Origin: Chroococcidiopsidaceae cyanobacterium CP_BM_ER_R8_30
Lineage (GTDB): Bacteria > Cyanobacteriota > Cyanobacteriia > Cyanobacteriales > Chroococcidiopsidaceae
Direction of reading: 5' to 3'
DNA: 51,769 nucleotides
NCBI GenBank assembly: GCA_019244235.1
Contig: JAFASY010000171.1
Coordinates: 1 to 51,769 of the forward strand
Shown: positions 43,717-51,769 of the stretch, one piece after another
Layout of the letters: every line of letters begins with the position of its first letter
Position numbering within the stretch: position 1 is the first letter of the stretch
Notes under the pieces: model-generated
Seen by the model: the letters and a program-made list of their open reading frames with translations, nothing else
What the model was told of the DNA's origin: nothing
The model's database searches: none
Translations under genes and position numbers: made by a program

Positions 43717-44772
43717 TTGCTTGTGAACCTTTCTCCGAACTTATCAGCACAAACTCAGATACGGAAGGCAGACCACATAAGGATTTGTCTAGATGCAGAT
43801 GTGCAATTTGGCTCTACGACAAATGGATTGGAACGTTATCGGTTTACGCACTGCTGCTTACCTGAACTAGATCGCAGCGAAATCGACTTAACAACGACGT
43901 TTTTGGGTAAGTGCCTGGGTGCCCCATTGCTAATTTCTTCAATGACGGGTGGTACAGAAGCAGCAAAAGAGATCAACTTTCGCCTAGCGCAGGTAGCGCA
44001 GCACTACAAAATTGCGATGGGGGTAGGCTCTCAACGAGTGCTGGTAGAGAAACCAGAGGTGGCAGAGACATTCGCTGTGCGATCCCTTGCCCCTGACATT
44101 CTGCTATTTGCTAACTTAGGAGCTGTGCAATTGAACTATGATTATGGGTTAGATGAATGTCAACGGGTGGTTGACCTCTTGAAGGCAGATGCCTTAATTT
44201 TACATCTCAACCCTCTCCAAGAGTGCATTCAACCCAAAGGCGATACCAATTTCCGCTCTTTGTTAGATAAAATTGCTCGGCTATGTTCTGAATTGCCCGT
44301 GCCCGTGATTGCAAAGGAAGTGGGAAATGGCATCTCAGCTTCTATGGCACAGAAACTAATAGCGGCTGGGGTGGCAGCAATCGACGTTGCTGGTGCAGGC
44401 GGTACATCTTGGGCAAAAGTGGAAAGTGAAAGGGCAGAAAATCCTCAACAACGGCGGTTAGGAATGACTTTTGCCGATTGGGGTTTGCCAACAGCCGAGT
44501 GTATCACAAGTATTCGCGCAATGACAGCTGATTTTCCACTGATTGCCTCTGGTGGTTTGCGTCACGGGCTGGATGTTGCAAAGGCGATCGCTCTAGGCGC
44601 TGATATGGCTGGAATAGCATGGCCGTTCTTACAAGCGGCGGCTGAATCGGAAGCCGCTGTTTACGCTCTGGCTGAGGTCTTGATTGCCGAGATGACTACT
44701 GTCCTATTTTGCACTGGCAATTCTACTCTGGCGCAGATGAAGGCTGCTAGCGCTCTACAGCGAATAGAATAG
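43717..44772 (+). CDS. fni: Type 2 isopentenyl-diphosphate delta-isomerase
   Basis: The 351-residue FMN enzyme interconverts IPP and DMAPP, balancing the products of IspH. Key motifs are [16 protein letters not shown] at the start, the flavin-binding [69 protein letters not shown], and the FMN phosphate loop [29 protein letters not shown]. The start is not settled: TTG at 43717 gives the longest frame, GTG 43723 is two codons later, and neither has a strong ribosome-binding site. The type 2 isomerase is the form found in most cyanobacteria. Confidence 0.95.
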   Translation: MLVNLSPNLSAQTQIRKADHIRICLDADVQFGSTTNGLERYRFTHCCLPELDRSEIDLTTTFLGKCLGAPLLISSMTGGTEAAKEINFRLAQVAQHYKIAMGVGSQRVLVEKPEVAETFAVRSLAPDILLFANLGAVQLNYDYGLDECQRVVDLLKADALILHLNPLQECIQPKGDTNFRSLLDKIARLCSELPVPVIAKEVGNGISASMAQKLIAAGVAAIDVAGAGGTSWAKVESERAENPQQRRLGMTFADWGLPTAECITSIRAMTADFPLIASGGLRHGLDVAKAIALGADMAGIAWPFLQAAAESEAAVYALAEVLIAEMTTVLFCTGNSTLAQMKAASALQRIE

Positions 44773-44797
44773 CTATCAGCCATCCCAACACCCCCAA

Positions 44798-46609
44798 ATG
44801 CGTAATTTCATTAAACAAACCTTTGCAAGTGTCATCGGTAGTCTGTTAGGACTGCTGATTTTCTTTGGTATCGGCATTGGCGGACTCCTCTTACTGCTAA
44901 TTGCGCTCACACCTAAAGCGGCACCAATCCAGGACAAGTCAGTACTGGTTTTTGACTTGTCACTCGATATCACAGATGCGAAACCAACATCAGATGCGAG
45001 TTCAGCAATTCAGTCAGCCCTTGCGGGGCAAACAGATAACAGTATCAGTCTCCGTACAGTTCTAGATACTTTGGATCGGGCACGGCAAGATCGGCGAATT
45101 GTGGGGGTTTATTTAGATGGCACGAAAGGTTCCGGCAGCTCAAGCACAGGCTTAGCAACACTTAGGGAAGTGCGGGCAGCTCTAGAACGATTCCGCGCTG
45201 CTGGCAAAACTATCGTCGCCTACAACATGGACTGGAGTCAAAAAGAATATTACCTAGGTTCCGTCGCCAATACCGTTGTACTTAACCCGCTAGGTGAGAT
45301 GGAAGTCAAAGGTTTAAGTAGTCAGATGATGTTCTTCACAGGAGCGTTTCAGAAATATGGTATTGGCATTCAGGTTGTCCGAGTGGGCAAGTTCAAAGGA
45401 GCAGTGGAGCCATTTGTACTGGATAAGTTGAGTCCAGATAATAGACTACAAACTCAGCAGTTGTTGGATGGGATTTGGGGAGAGTGGCGTAGCTCAGTTA
45501 GCAGCAGTCGCAAACTGAACCCTCAACAGTTGCAGACAATCGCAGACAATCAAGGTTTGCTGACAGCAGATGCAGCTAAAGCTAGAGGTTTGGTGGACCG
45601 AGTGGCATATTTTGATCAGGTGCTAGGGCAACTGAAGCAGTTAACAGGTAGTCGTAAGGAAGATAGGACCTTCAAGCAAGTTAGCCTTACTAAATATGCA
45701 GAACAGGAAAATTTAGCCAGTGGAGCTTCGCGTTCCTCTCAAAATAAAATTGCTGTTGTCTATGCTGAAGGTGATATCGTTGACGGAGAAGGTGGAGCTA
45801 GAGATGTCGGAGGCGATCGCTTTGCGAGAGTTCTACGAAAGCTGCGACAGGACGATGGGGTTAAAGCAGTTGTGCTCCGAATCAACAGTCCTGGTGGCAG
45901 TGTTACAGCAGCTGAGGTGATCCAGCGAGAGGTTGATCTGACGCGACAGGTGAAACCCGTGATTGTTTCAATGGGTGATGTCGCTGCCTCTGGTGGCTAC
46001 TGGATTTCTGCTGATGCCAACCGAATCTTTGCTGAACCCAACACGATTACGGGTTCAATCGGTGTCTTTGGGCTGCTGTTTAACTTCCAGAAGTTGGCAA
46101 ACAACAATGGCATTACTTGGGATGTTGTGAAAACAGCTCGTTTTGCCGATAGTCAGACAGTTTCTCGTCCTAAAACTCCCCAAGAGCTGGCAATCTACCA
46201 GCAATCGGTCGATCGGGTTTACAATCTGTTTCTCAATCGCGTTGCTGCTGGACGCAAGCTGCCAAAGCAAAGAGTAGCCCAGATTGCTCAAGGACGAGTT
46301 TGGTCTGGGGAAGAAGCAAAGCAAATCGGTCTAGTTGATGATCTTGGTGGACTTGACGCTGCAATACAGTACGCTGCTAGGCAGGCACATTTGGGTAAAG
46401 ATTGGGAACTCAAAGAGTATCCTGAAACCCATAGTTTGGAGCAACGCCTGCTAGGAAGGATGACTAGTGACGCCTATGAGCCTATAATGCCTGCCAATCC
46501 GCTAGCTGCTGAGTTCCAAAAACTGCAAACAGCACTCGTTATGTTACAGAAGATGAACGATCCTCAAAGCATCTATGCTCGCTTACCGTTCAACTTAAAA
46601 ATTGAGTAA
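44798..46609 (+). CDS. sppA: Signal peptide peptidase SppA (protease IV, S49 family, long form)
   Basis: The 603-residue protein has one N-terminal membrane helix (about 10-42) and two S49 repeats. The catalytic Lys is in the first repeat (VVRVGKFKGAVEPFV) and the catalytic Ser is in the second (MGDVAASGGYWISADAN), as in E. coli SppA 67K. The VLRINSPGGSVTAAEVIQREV segment is also typical. It would cleave remnant signal peptides in the membrane; in cyanobacteria SppA1 has been linked to phycobilisome and thylakoid protein turnover under stress. It follows fni by 25 bases on the same strand. Confidence 0.94.
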   Translation: MRNFIKQTFASVIGSLLGLLIFFGIGIGGLLLLLIALTPKAAPIQDKSVLVFDLSLDITDAKPTSDASSAIQSALAGQTDNSISLRTVLDTLDRARQDRRIVGVYLDGTKGSGSSSTGLATLREVRAALERFRAAGKTIVAYNMDWSQKEYYLGSVANTVVLNPLGEMEVKGLSSQMMFFTGAFQKYGIGIQVVRVGKFKGAVEPFVLDKLSPDNRLQTQQLLDGIWGEWRSSVSSSRKLNPQQLQTIADNQGLLTADAAKARGLVDRVAYFDQVLGQLKQLTGSRKEDRTFKQVSLTKYAEQENLASGASRSSQNKIAVVYAEGDIVDGEGGARDVGGDRFARVLRKLRQDDGVKAVVLRINSPGGSVTAAEVIQREVDLTRQVKPVIVSMGDVAASGGYWISADANRIFAEPNTITGSIGVFGLLFNFQKLANNNGITWDVVKTARFADSQTVSRPKTPQELAIYQQSVDRVYNLFLNRVAAGRKLPKQRVAQIAQGRVWSGEEAKQIGLVDDLGGLDAAIQYAARQAHLGKDWELKEYPETHSLEQRLLGRMTSDAYEPIMPANPLAAEFQKLQTALVMLQKMNDPQSIYARLPFNLKIE

Positions 46610-46730
46610 GGCTGTTTTTAACTCATTTAGCGACAATTTGAAGTTTTTGTAAAAAAATGTAACGACTTAGAGCCAGATGCTAGAGTAAAGGGAACTATAT
46701 ATCCATCGATGAGTTTTTACACATCTATCT

Positions 46731-46970
46731 ATGGACAGAAAAACCAAGCGCCTTTTGCTTCTTGTTGCTTCCTGTAGTGCAGCTGGTGTAATCTTAGGAG
46801 GGACCGCTAGTTGGGCACAATCCAATCACTGTTTGCAAGCCAAAACTGTGACAGATGAGTGCTTAACCCAAGACCCTGTGTTTAAGACTTTACAAGGCAT
46901 GAGTAGTGGGTTGATCGCTGGGGCAGGAGCGGCGATCGGTGCAGCGTGGCAGTTAAAGCGCGAAGACTAG
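46731..46970 (+). CDS. Small secreted or membrane protein of unknown function
   Basis: The 79-residue protein has an N-terminal signal-like segment (RKTKRLLLLVASCSAAGVILGGTASWAQ, likely cleavage after SWA), two cysteines in the mature part (HCLQAK and DECLTQ) and a hydrophobic glycine-rich stretch near the end (GLIAGAGAAIGAAW) that could be a second membrane helix. I do not recognise the family. It stands alone after sppA with its own upstream region. Confidence 0.6.
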   Translation: MDRKTKRLLLLVASCSAAGVILGGTASWAQSNHCLQAKTVTDECLTQDPVFKTLQGMSSGLIAGAGAAIGAAWQLKRED

Positions 46971-47030
46971 GCAAGTTTAGAAGTGATGTTGCCATTAATA
47001 CCATTTCACGCTGTTTCGCTTTAGGACAAC

Positions 47031-47537
47031 TCATTCAATAAAAGGCAAAAGATGAAACTCTTGACGGATCTCCAACAGTGAACGGTCCAGTAAAGGTTCA
47101 AAATCAAGAAATGGAACAAAACGCTCACGCTGACGATTCATAAGCCACATTGAAACTAATTCTGGTAGTAGCTGCGGTAACACAAAAAGGATTGAAGCAT
47201 ATAACCATATCACTCCACGCTCTTTCACCAGGTCATTGTACATTGCTTTAATGGCAGGACTGATAGTTGGATTTTTAAGCGTGCGTAGGTGATCCCGAAA
47301 CTTGTAGTTGCTTGTCCACCACGTCAACGGCAAAATTTTAAGTTCATCATACATGCCCGTATCACAGCCATAAATAACGTGCGATACATCATGTGCCAGT
47401 AAGATTTTGGCAAATTCTAGTGGTAATTTTCTTGGGTCAGAGACGTGTGGATTCGCCGCATAGTACTCCTCTAATCCTTGTCGGAGGGTTTGAGTACTGT
47501 TTGAGTTTGTGTAGTGAAGGTAGAGACGCTTGCTCAT
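47031..47537 (-). CDS. COQ4-like protein with HDxxH-x11-E zinc site
   Basis: The 168-residue protein has the metal-binding signature of COQ4: His49-Asp50-x-x-His53 followed eleven residues later by Glu65 (AKILLAHDVSHVIYGCDTGMYDELKILP). The N-terminal region KLPLEFAKILL and the hydrophobic central part (WLYASILFVLPQLLPELVSMW) also fit this helical lipid-binding fold. COQ4 acts in ubiquinone synthesis, but cyanobacteria make plastoquinone, so the role here is open. It is divergent from a TetR gene, with a palindromic operator between them. Confidence 0.75.
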   Translation of the reverse strand: MSKRLYLHYTNSNSTQTLRQGLEEYYAANPHVSDPRKLPLEFAKILLAHDVSHVIYGCDTGMYDELKILPLTWWTSNYKFRDHLRTLKNPTISPAIKAMYNDLVKERGVIWLYASILFVLPQLLPELVSMWLMNRQRERFVPFLDFEPLLDRSLLEIRQEFHLLPFIE

Positions 47538-47547
47538 AATTCTTTTA

Positions 47548-47571
47548 TTACGAAACTTATATGTATCGTAA
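47548..47571. promoter_or_regulatory. Probable TetR operator between the COQ4-like and TetR genes
   Basis: A 24-base imperfect palindrome, with half-sites TTACGAAACTTA and TATGTATCGTAA that match at ten of twelve positions, lies within the 48 bases between the two divergent start codons. Its length and location suit binding by the adjacent TetR protein to repress both genes. Confidence 0.7.
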
Positions 47572-47585
47572 ATTATAATAGCATC

Positions 47586-48176
47586 ATGAGTGATGTGACT
47601 AAAAAACCATTAGGAAGACCTCGTAGTGCCAAATCTCACCAAGCCATTCTGCAAGCAACCCTAGAACTGCTAGCGGAAGTCGGATTCGAGCGTATGACTA
47701 TTGATGCGATCGCTATTCGTGCTGGAGCTGGCAAAACCACGATTTATCGACGCTACAACTCTAAAGAAGAGCTTGTTGCGGATGCAATTGAAAGCCTTAG
47801 AGAAGAAGTTGTTATCCCAGACACAGGTATGCTATGGGGCGATATAGATGCACTTATCCAGAATGCCGCGCAAATTACGCTCAACCCTTTGGGGCGACAA
47901 ACGGTTGCTATGATTATCAGTAGTGCCTCTAGCAATCCTCAATTTGCTCAAATTTACTGGAAAAAATATCTACAACCTCGACGACAAGCTTTTGCTGTTG
48001 TTATTGAACGGGCAAAAACGAGAAATGAAATTCCTGGGAATCTAGATCCTGCTCTGCTCTTCGATACAATGAGCGGAATTATGCTTTACGCACAGATCTT
48101 TCAGCCTATCTCTGAATCTTGGGAAGCATACGTTCGTCGTGCCTTGCTCCTGATTCTTAGAGAACCACAGAGATAA
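47586..48176 (+). CDS. TetR/AcrR family transcriptional regulator
   Basis: The 196-residue protein starts at ATG 47586 (MSDVTKKPLGRPRSAKSHQAIL); the 72-base longer frame would overlap the divergent gene and contain the operator. The N-terminal domain has HTH residues MTIDAIAIRAGAGKTTIYRRYNSKEELVADAI, preceded by a basic GRPRSAK tail that probably lies in the minor groove. The C-terminal domain resembles the TetR_C_16-like group. The palindrome at 47548-47571 overlaps the divergent promoters, so this protein probably represses itself and the COQ4-like gene. Confidence 0.9.
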   Translation: MSDVTKKPLGRPRSAKSHQAILQATLELLAEVGFERMTIDAIAIRAGAGKTTIYRRYNSKEELVADAIESLREEVVIPDTGMLWGDIDALIQNAAQITLNPLGRQTVAMIISSASSNPQFAQIYWKKYLQPRRQAFAVVIERAKTRNEIPGNLDPALLFDTMSGIMLYAQIFQPISESWEAYVRRALLLILREPQR

Positions 48177-48309
48177 CTCTAACTTAGATTTTTTGTATGT
48201 TCGCTACATCTCAGTTATAAGATAGCGTCCAAATGGATAAAAAGTTTAGACTTCCTTACTCTACTATGTTTGATATTTGCCGTATAACTCACCTTCAAGC
48301 TGTAAAGAT

Positions 48310-49392
48310 ATGCCCCTAAAGCAGGAAATTCCCGACGAGCTGAAAGAAGCTGCTGAAGCAGAGATTCGAGAAAAGCAGAAGAACGTTAACTATACTACAA
48401 AAGAGTATCCGGTAGAAGTACTTGTCCAGAAATATATGGACGGGCAAGATGAGGATAATAACGAGTTGTTTGTGCCAGACTATCAAAGAGAAATGGCTTG
48501 GGACGAAGATAGGCAATCTAAGTTTATTGAGTCTGTAATTCTAGGGTTACCAATTCCTTACATTTTTGTTGCTGACATTCGTGAAGACAACAATGATCTA
48601 GGACGTCTAGAGATCATAGATGGTACACAACGCATCCGTACTTTAGCTAAGTTCATCCATAATGAACTTAAGCTAAGGAACTTGAAAAAATTGACACACC
48701 TGAATGGCTTCATCTTTGCTGATTTACCACTTGCGCGTCAGAGACGTTTTAACCGAGCAACTCTGCGAATGATACAACTGACTGAAGAAGCAGATGAGGA
48801 GGTACGGAGAGATATATTTGAACGAATCAATACAGGCAGCGTTGAACTGAACGAGATGGAAAAGCGCAGAGGTATATTGCGTGGTTCATTCCTTGATTTA
48901 ATTGAGGAATTATCGAAGAACAGTAAGTTTCTTAAGCTATGCTCGTTTTCTGAAGCTGCTATCGCCAGACGTGAGCCTCAGGAATTTGTTTTACGTTTCT
49001 TTGGATTTTTAAATAATTATAAAAAATTTGAAGGAAAAGTCAACGATTTCCTTAGTAAATATTTGCAGAATCTCAACGAAGATGAAACTGCTGATTATAA
49101 GAGAATGCAGAAGGAATTTGACTCAATGCTAGATTTTGTCGATGAATATTTTCCTAATGGGTTTCGACAAGGTAAAAATTTGTCTCGAACAACAACTCGT
49201 ATTAAATTTGAATCTCTTGCTGTAGGTGTTGCTCTTGCCTTAAGAGAAAACAGTGAGCTTGAGCCAAAGTCAGTTCATTGGATGAATTCAAGAGACTTTA
49301 TTGAGTTCACTAAGTCTAATGCAAGCAGTTCTAAAAATAAAGTGATTCGTCGTGTTGAGTATGTGCGAGATCAACTATTGAGCCAATTATGA
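48310..49392 (+). CDS. DUF262 domain protein (GmrSD-N-like, ParB/Srx fold)
   Basis: The 360-residue protein begins at ATG 48310; an in-frame TTG 33 bases earlier is less likely. The DUF262 core follows: FVPDYQREMAWDEDRQSKFIESVILGLPIPYIFV, then DGTQRIRTLAKFI, the usual DGQQR-type nucleotide-binding motif (Gln to Thr at one position), and ERINTGSVELNEMEKRRGI, the closing motif. Such domains power type IV restriction systems (GmrSD, BrxU, SspE) and several toxin-like modules. The C-terminal 150 residues have no recognisable nuclease motif. The stop overlaps the HEPN start by four bases (ATGA). Confidence 0.85.
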   Translation: MPLKQEIPDELKEAAEAEIREKQKNVNYTTKEYPVEVLVQKYMDGQDEDNNELFVPDYQREMAWDEDRQSKFIESVILGLPIPYIFVADIREDNNDLGRLEIIDGTQRIRTLAKFIHNELKLRNLKKLTHLNGFIFADLPLARQRRFNRATLRMIQLTEEADEEVRRDIFERINTGSVELNEMEKRRGILRGSFLDLIEELSKNSKFLKLCSFSEAAIARREPQEFVLRFFGFLNNYKKFEGKVNDFLSKYLQNLNEDETADYKRMQKEFDSMLDFVDEYFPNGFRQGKNLSRTTTRIKFESLAVGVALALRENSELEPKSVHWMNSRDFIEFTKSNASSSKNKVIRRVEYVRDQLLSQL

Positions 49393-50084
49393 CAAGCCAA
49401 TTATTCCAGGATTTTAATGAGCGTTCGAAAGAAGTTAGTAAGTATTTTGTTTTTCTAAAAAGTCTAGAACAGGGCTCAATTAAGTTGAGTATGGAAGGTA
49501 TGATTGGAAAATCTAAAGTCAGGAAGATCAATCCAGATTTAGAAAAAACTCTTAAGGCTAGCGGATTTTTATTACTATACAATTTAGTGGAATCTACAAT
49601 GCGAAATGCGATAGAAGCTATATTTGAGGAGCTTTCTAGTAAAAGGATTTCTTTTGATGAAGTTAGACCTGAAATCAAAAAGATTATACTAAAAAACATT
49701 AAGAATCGTGACTCCGACAAAATTCTATTAAGCATCACAAATATCTCTCTTGATATTATCAATGCGGGATTTGATAAAGAAAAACTCTTCTCAGGAAACA
49801 TTGACGCAAAATTGATTAAAGACACAGCACTTAATTATGGATTCTCATGTAGAACTGAGTGTATAAAAACAGGAAATGGAAGCGATCTATTAACTATTAA
49901 ATCTAACAGAAACGATCTAGCACATGGAGTTAAGTCTTTTGCAGAGGTAGGAAAAGCTCAAACTGCTGATGATTTCTTAAAAATCAAAAATAAAGTAGTT
50001 AAATACTTAAAGCAGATACTAATTAATATTGAAACTTATCTTGCGAATAAAGAATATCTGTGCTGTTCTATTGATACTCTATAA
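49389..50084 (+). CDS. HEPN-domain protein, MAE_28990/MAE_18760-like, putative RNase
   Basis: The 231-residue protein is helical, with the paired helices of MAE_28990-type HEPN proteins (KASGFLLLYNLVESTMRNAIEAIFEEL). The catalytic-type motif R-x4-H is present as SNRNDLAHGVKSF, with Arg174 and His179. HEPN domains with this motif cut RNA in toxin-antitoxin and abortive-infection systems. The start overlaps the DUF262 stop by four bases, so the two are translationally coupled and probably form a complex, with DUF262 as sensor or regulator. The base composition is visibly AT-rich. Confidence 0.82.
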   Translation: MTSQLFQDFNERSKEVSKYFVFLKSLEQGSIKLSMEGMIGKSKVRKINPDLEKTLKASGFLLLYNLVESTMRNAIEAIFEELSSKRISFDEVRPEIKKIILKNIKNRDSDKILLSITNISLDIINAGFDKEKLFSGNIDAKLIKDTALNYGFSCRTECIKTGNGSDLLTIKSNRNDLAHGVKSFAEVGKAQTADDFLKIKNKVVKYLKQILINIETYLANKEYLCCSIDTL

Positions 50085-50133
50085 ACAGCAAAATACTATT
50101 ATTTGCTGCATATCTTGAGGAGCTTGAGAATTC

Positions 50134-51099
50134 ATGATTTTTTGTTTTCAAACCATTATGAAAAAACCTTCTAATCTCCTACTAAAACTTAGTCGGCGTC
50201 TCTTTGATAACCCTTCTGAGCAGCAAGAATTTGTTGAGGCATTAACAGAACCCAAACCTTTCTATCCGTGCATTCTTTGGTGTCAGGAAAAGCCTAGCAC
50301 TTTGCCCTTTACTGTTGAGTCACCTATTCCCTGGCAACCATCTTTTGTTGATCGCTTATCTTTGGGAGAAAAACCTGGTCAAACCTCCCTACATGAAAAC
50401 GGATATTACTACTGCTTAGACTTTTCCTCTGTTTTTGCTGTTTCTACTCTATTAACTCTACAGCTCTCAGCGAACGTAGTTTTTGACATGTGTGCTGCAC
50501 CGGGTGGAAAAAGTATTTTCGCCTGGAGAGCTTTACAGCCTAAATTACTAATATGCAATGAAGTTATTGCTAAACGCACAGGCATGCTATTTTCTAACTT
50601 AAAACGCTGCCATATCATTCCCCATATTGTAACAAGCTTAGATTCAAGTGTTCTTGCTAAATTGATACCTCATACTAGCCAGGTGATGATAGTCGATGCA
50701 CCTTGTACAGGTCAGTCTCTACTAGCAAAAGGAGGAAAATCACCGGGATGCTTCCATCCATCCGCTATCAATAAAAGCGCTAACAGACAGAAAAGAATCA
50801 TAGCTAATTCAGCAAAAGTTGTTGCGCCACAGGGATATCTTGCCTATATGACCTGTACCTATTCCACTGAAGAGAATGAGCAGATATGTGAATGGTTTTT
50901 GTCAAGGTTTCCTCAGTTTCAACCAGTAGCTATTCCCCATTTATCAGCTTATCAGTCACACCTAACTAACATTCCTTGTTATCGCATGTGGCCTCAAGCA
51001 GGGCTAGGAGCTGGGGCTTTCACTATTTTGTTTAAAAATACTATAGAAGGACAAGCAAATCAGCTAGATACAGATATTTTCAAGCAGGAAAAAAAATAA
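50134..51099 (+). CDS. RsmB/NOP family RNA (cytosine-5) methyltransferase
   Basis: The 321-residue protein has the Rossmann methyltransferase motifs of RNA m5C enzymes: FDMCAAPGGKSIFAW (SAM binding), the VDAPCTGQSLLAKGG motif (PC with catalytic or release Cys), and MTCTYSTEENEQI (TC motif with the catalytic Cys). It lacks the N-terminal NusB domain of RsmB and has only a short N-terminal part. I chose ATG 50134 because of AGGAG eleven bases upstream (50118-50122); ATG 50158 is an alternative. The target, tRNA or rRNA, is unknown. It follows the HEPN gene by 49 bases but the families are not known to work together. Confidence 0.88.
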   Translation: MIFCFQTIMKKPSNLLLKLSRRLFDNPSEQQEFVEALTEPKPFYPCILWCQEKPSTLPFTVESPIPWQPSFVDRLSLGEKPGQTSLHENGYYYCLDFSSVFAVSTLLTLQLSANVVFDMCAAPGGKSIFAWRALQPKLLICNEVIAKRTGMLFSNLKRCHIIPHIVTSLDSSVLAKLIPHTSQVMIVDAPCTGQSLLAKGGKSPGCFHPSAINKSANRQKRIIANSAKVVAPQGYLAYMTCTYSTEENEQICEWFLSRFPQFQPVAIPHLSAYQSHLTNIPCYRMWPQAGLGAGAFTILFKNTIEGQANQLDTDIFKQEKK

Positions 51100-51194
51100 T
51101 AGCCTATATAAAACCTTTATATTTCTATTGAAGAATAGACATAACAATTAGATAATTATAATCCTAGTCGAGCTAGGCGGAATACACTTTTAAG

Positions 51195-51599
51195 TTAAAC
51201 AACTTTCTTTGGAAGAATCTCTAACTCTTTATATCCTGTTTGCTCATCAATCGTTCTCACAAAGGTAAATTCCTCACTTGTACCAATGACAATCTCAGCT
51301 GTAGTATAAATTATACAGCCGTCACTTAGGTGACCACCAAGAGTTTGACCAGCTCTATCAGCTATACAAATATGCAGATGAATACCAGTGGTTGCTATGG
51401 TGCCATTAAGAGAAAGAATCTCAAAAGTGTCTTGCAATACTGTACTCACATCTTGATTAGCAAACCTAATTTTTGCCTGCTGTAGACTACCAACCGCCGT
51501 TAGAACAAACCCAGCCTTAATATCTTGCTCAATGGCGAACGTTTTTAAACTTTGTCTTAAATCTTGGTTCGGTTTTAACCTTAAAGCAAAAACTTTCAT
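51195..51599 (-). CDS. PPC (DUF296) domain protein
   Basis: The 134-residue protein matches the PPC fold: FALRLKPNQDLRQSLKTFAIEQDIKAGFVLTAVGSLQQAKIRFANQ, then GTIATTGIHLHICIADRAGQTLGGHLSDGCIIYTTAEIVI. The HLH motif and GGHL segment are the conserved metal- or ligand-binding residues of the family. Stand-alone bacterial PPC proteins lack the AT-hook that the plant proteins have and probably form trimers; function is not established. It is convergent with the RNA methyltransferase gene. Confidence 0.88.
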   Translation of the reverse strand: MKVFALRLKPNQDLRQSLKTFAIEQDIKAGFVLTAVGSLQQAKIRFANQDVSTVLQDTFEILSLNGTIATTGIHLHICIADRAGQTLGGHLSDGCIIYTTAEIVIGTSEEFTFVRTIDEQTGYKELEILPKKVV

Positions 51600-51769
51600 C
51601 AGTCTGCTACGAGTATTTGTAACACTGTTTGTTCGACTACAATTAACCTAACAACTAAATGCAATTAGTTATGTTGTCAACGCAGCTTCTGCCGTGCCAC
51701 GGCAGAAGCTGCGTTGACTTCGTCAGGGATGAGTCCCCCGCCATATTCGGAGTACCGAATTAGCGGGGG
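51600..51769. repeat. Long palindromes at the window edge
   Basis: A perfect inverted repeat (51676-51696/51698-51718, 21-base arms, one-base centre; core GCAGCTTCTGCCGTG) is followed by a second fold (51735-51769) with CCCCCGC/GCGGGGG outside and ATTCGG/CCGAAT inside. The second resembles IS605-type left-end hairpins, so another element may begin just beyond the window. The upstream part is AT-rich and holds the PPC promoter. Confidence 0.6.

Noticed and set aside
1-51769. CRISPR array, tRNA or rRNA gene
   Set aside because: No regularly spaced direct repeats were seen, and no cloverleaf with a T-loop GTTCNANNC pattern could be found in the intergenic regions.

Overview
The window reads as chromosome from a cyanobacterium. 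The evidence is many HIP1-type GCGATCGC octamers, cyanobacterial versions of several genes (YidC with a large periplasmic insert, Ycf46-type AAA protein, DUF2808 protein, a GH57/DUF3536 protein, split pntA), an NtcA box in front of an ammonium transporter, and intergenic repeats resembling those seen in filamentous or Chroococcidiopsis-like cyanobacteria. The genus cannot be fixed from sequence reading alone. I found no tRNA, rRNA or CRISPR array.

Layout. 1-5400: the end of an MprF-like aminoacyl-phosphatidylglycerol synthase, an NtcA-controlled amt gene, an SGNH hydrolase and an IS200/IS605-type tnpB element. 5409-8916: a TetR gene and a cytochrome P450 gene on the minus strand, divergent from ispH. 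8962-15897: a minus-strand housekeeping block (rpmH, rnpA, PH-domain protein, yidC, R3H/Jag protein, YceD, Ycf46-like ATPase, SH3 protein, MscS channel), preceded by a DUF2808 secreted protein. 15898-26300: an accessory region whose core is a P-type ATPase with no CPx motif, a DUF697 GTPase, a degenerate P-type ATPase that has lost its catalytic residues, a DUF5132 protein, a 52-residue DUF454-like membrane protein and a further HMA2-domain protein. A DsbA-like gene, a GNAT gene and a frameshifted methyltransferase interrupt it. 26624-30933: pntAA-pntAB-pntB, a TetR gene and a Phd/RelE-type toxin-antitoxin pair. 31010-32850: a thioredoxin-like gene and a second tnpB element. 32858-46970: a CAX antiporter, the GH57 protein, an ABC exporter, a minus-strand group (deoxyhypusine-synthase-like, GT-C-type membrane protein, MFS exporter), then type 2 IPP isomerase and SppA. 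47031-51769: a COQ4-like zinc protein divergent from a TetR gene with a palindromic operator between them, an AT-rich DUF262-HEPN pair that looks like a defence or toxin module, an RNA m5C methyltransferase, a PPC-domain protein, and strong palindromes at the window edge.

The best candidates for undescribed biology are the HMA2/P-type ATPase module with its catalytically dead paralogue (16908-26296) and the translationally coupled DUF262-HEPN pair (48310-50084). Other notable points are the two tnpB genes each broken by a single in-frame stop, and a roughly 60-residue hairpin-rich insertion carried in frame inside the GH57 gene. All assignments come from reading motifs; no database search was run.
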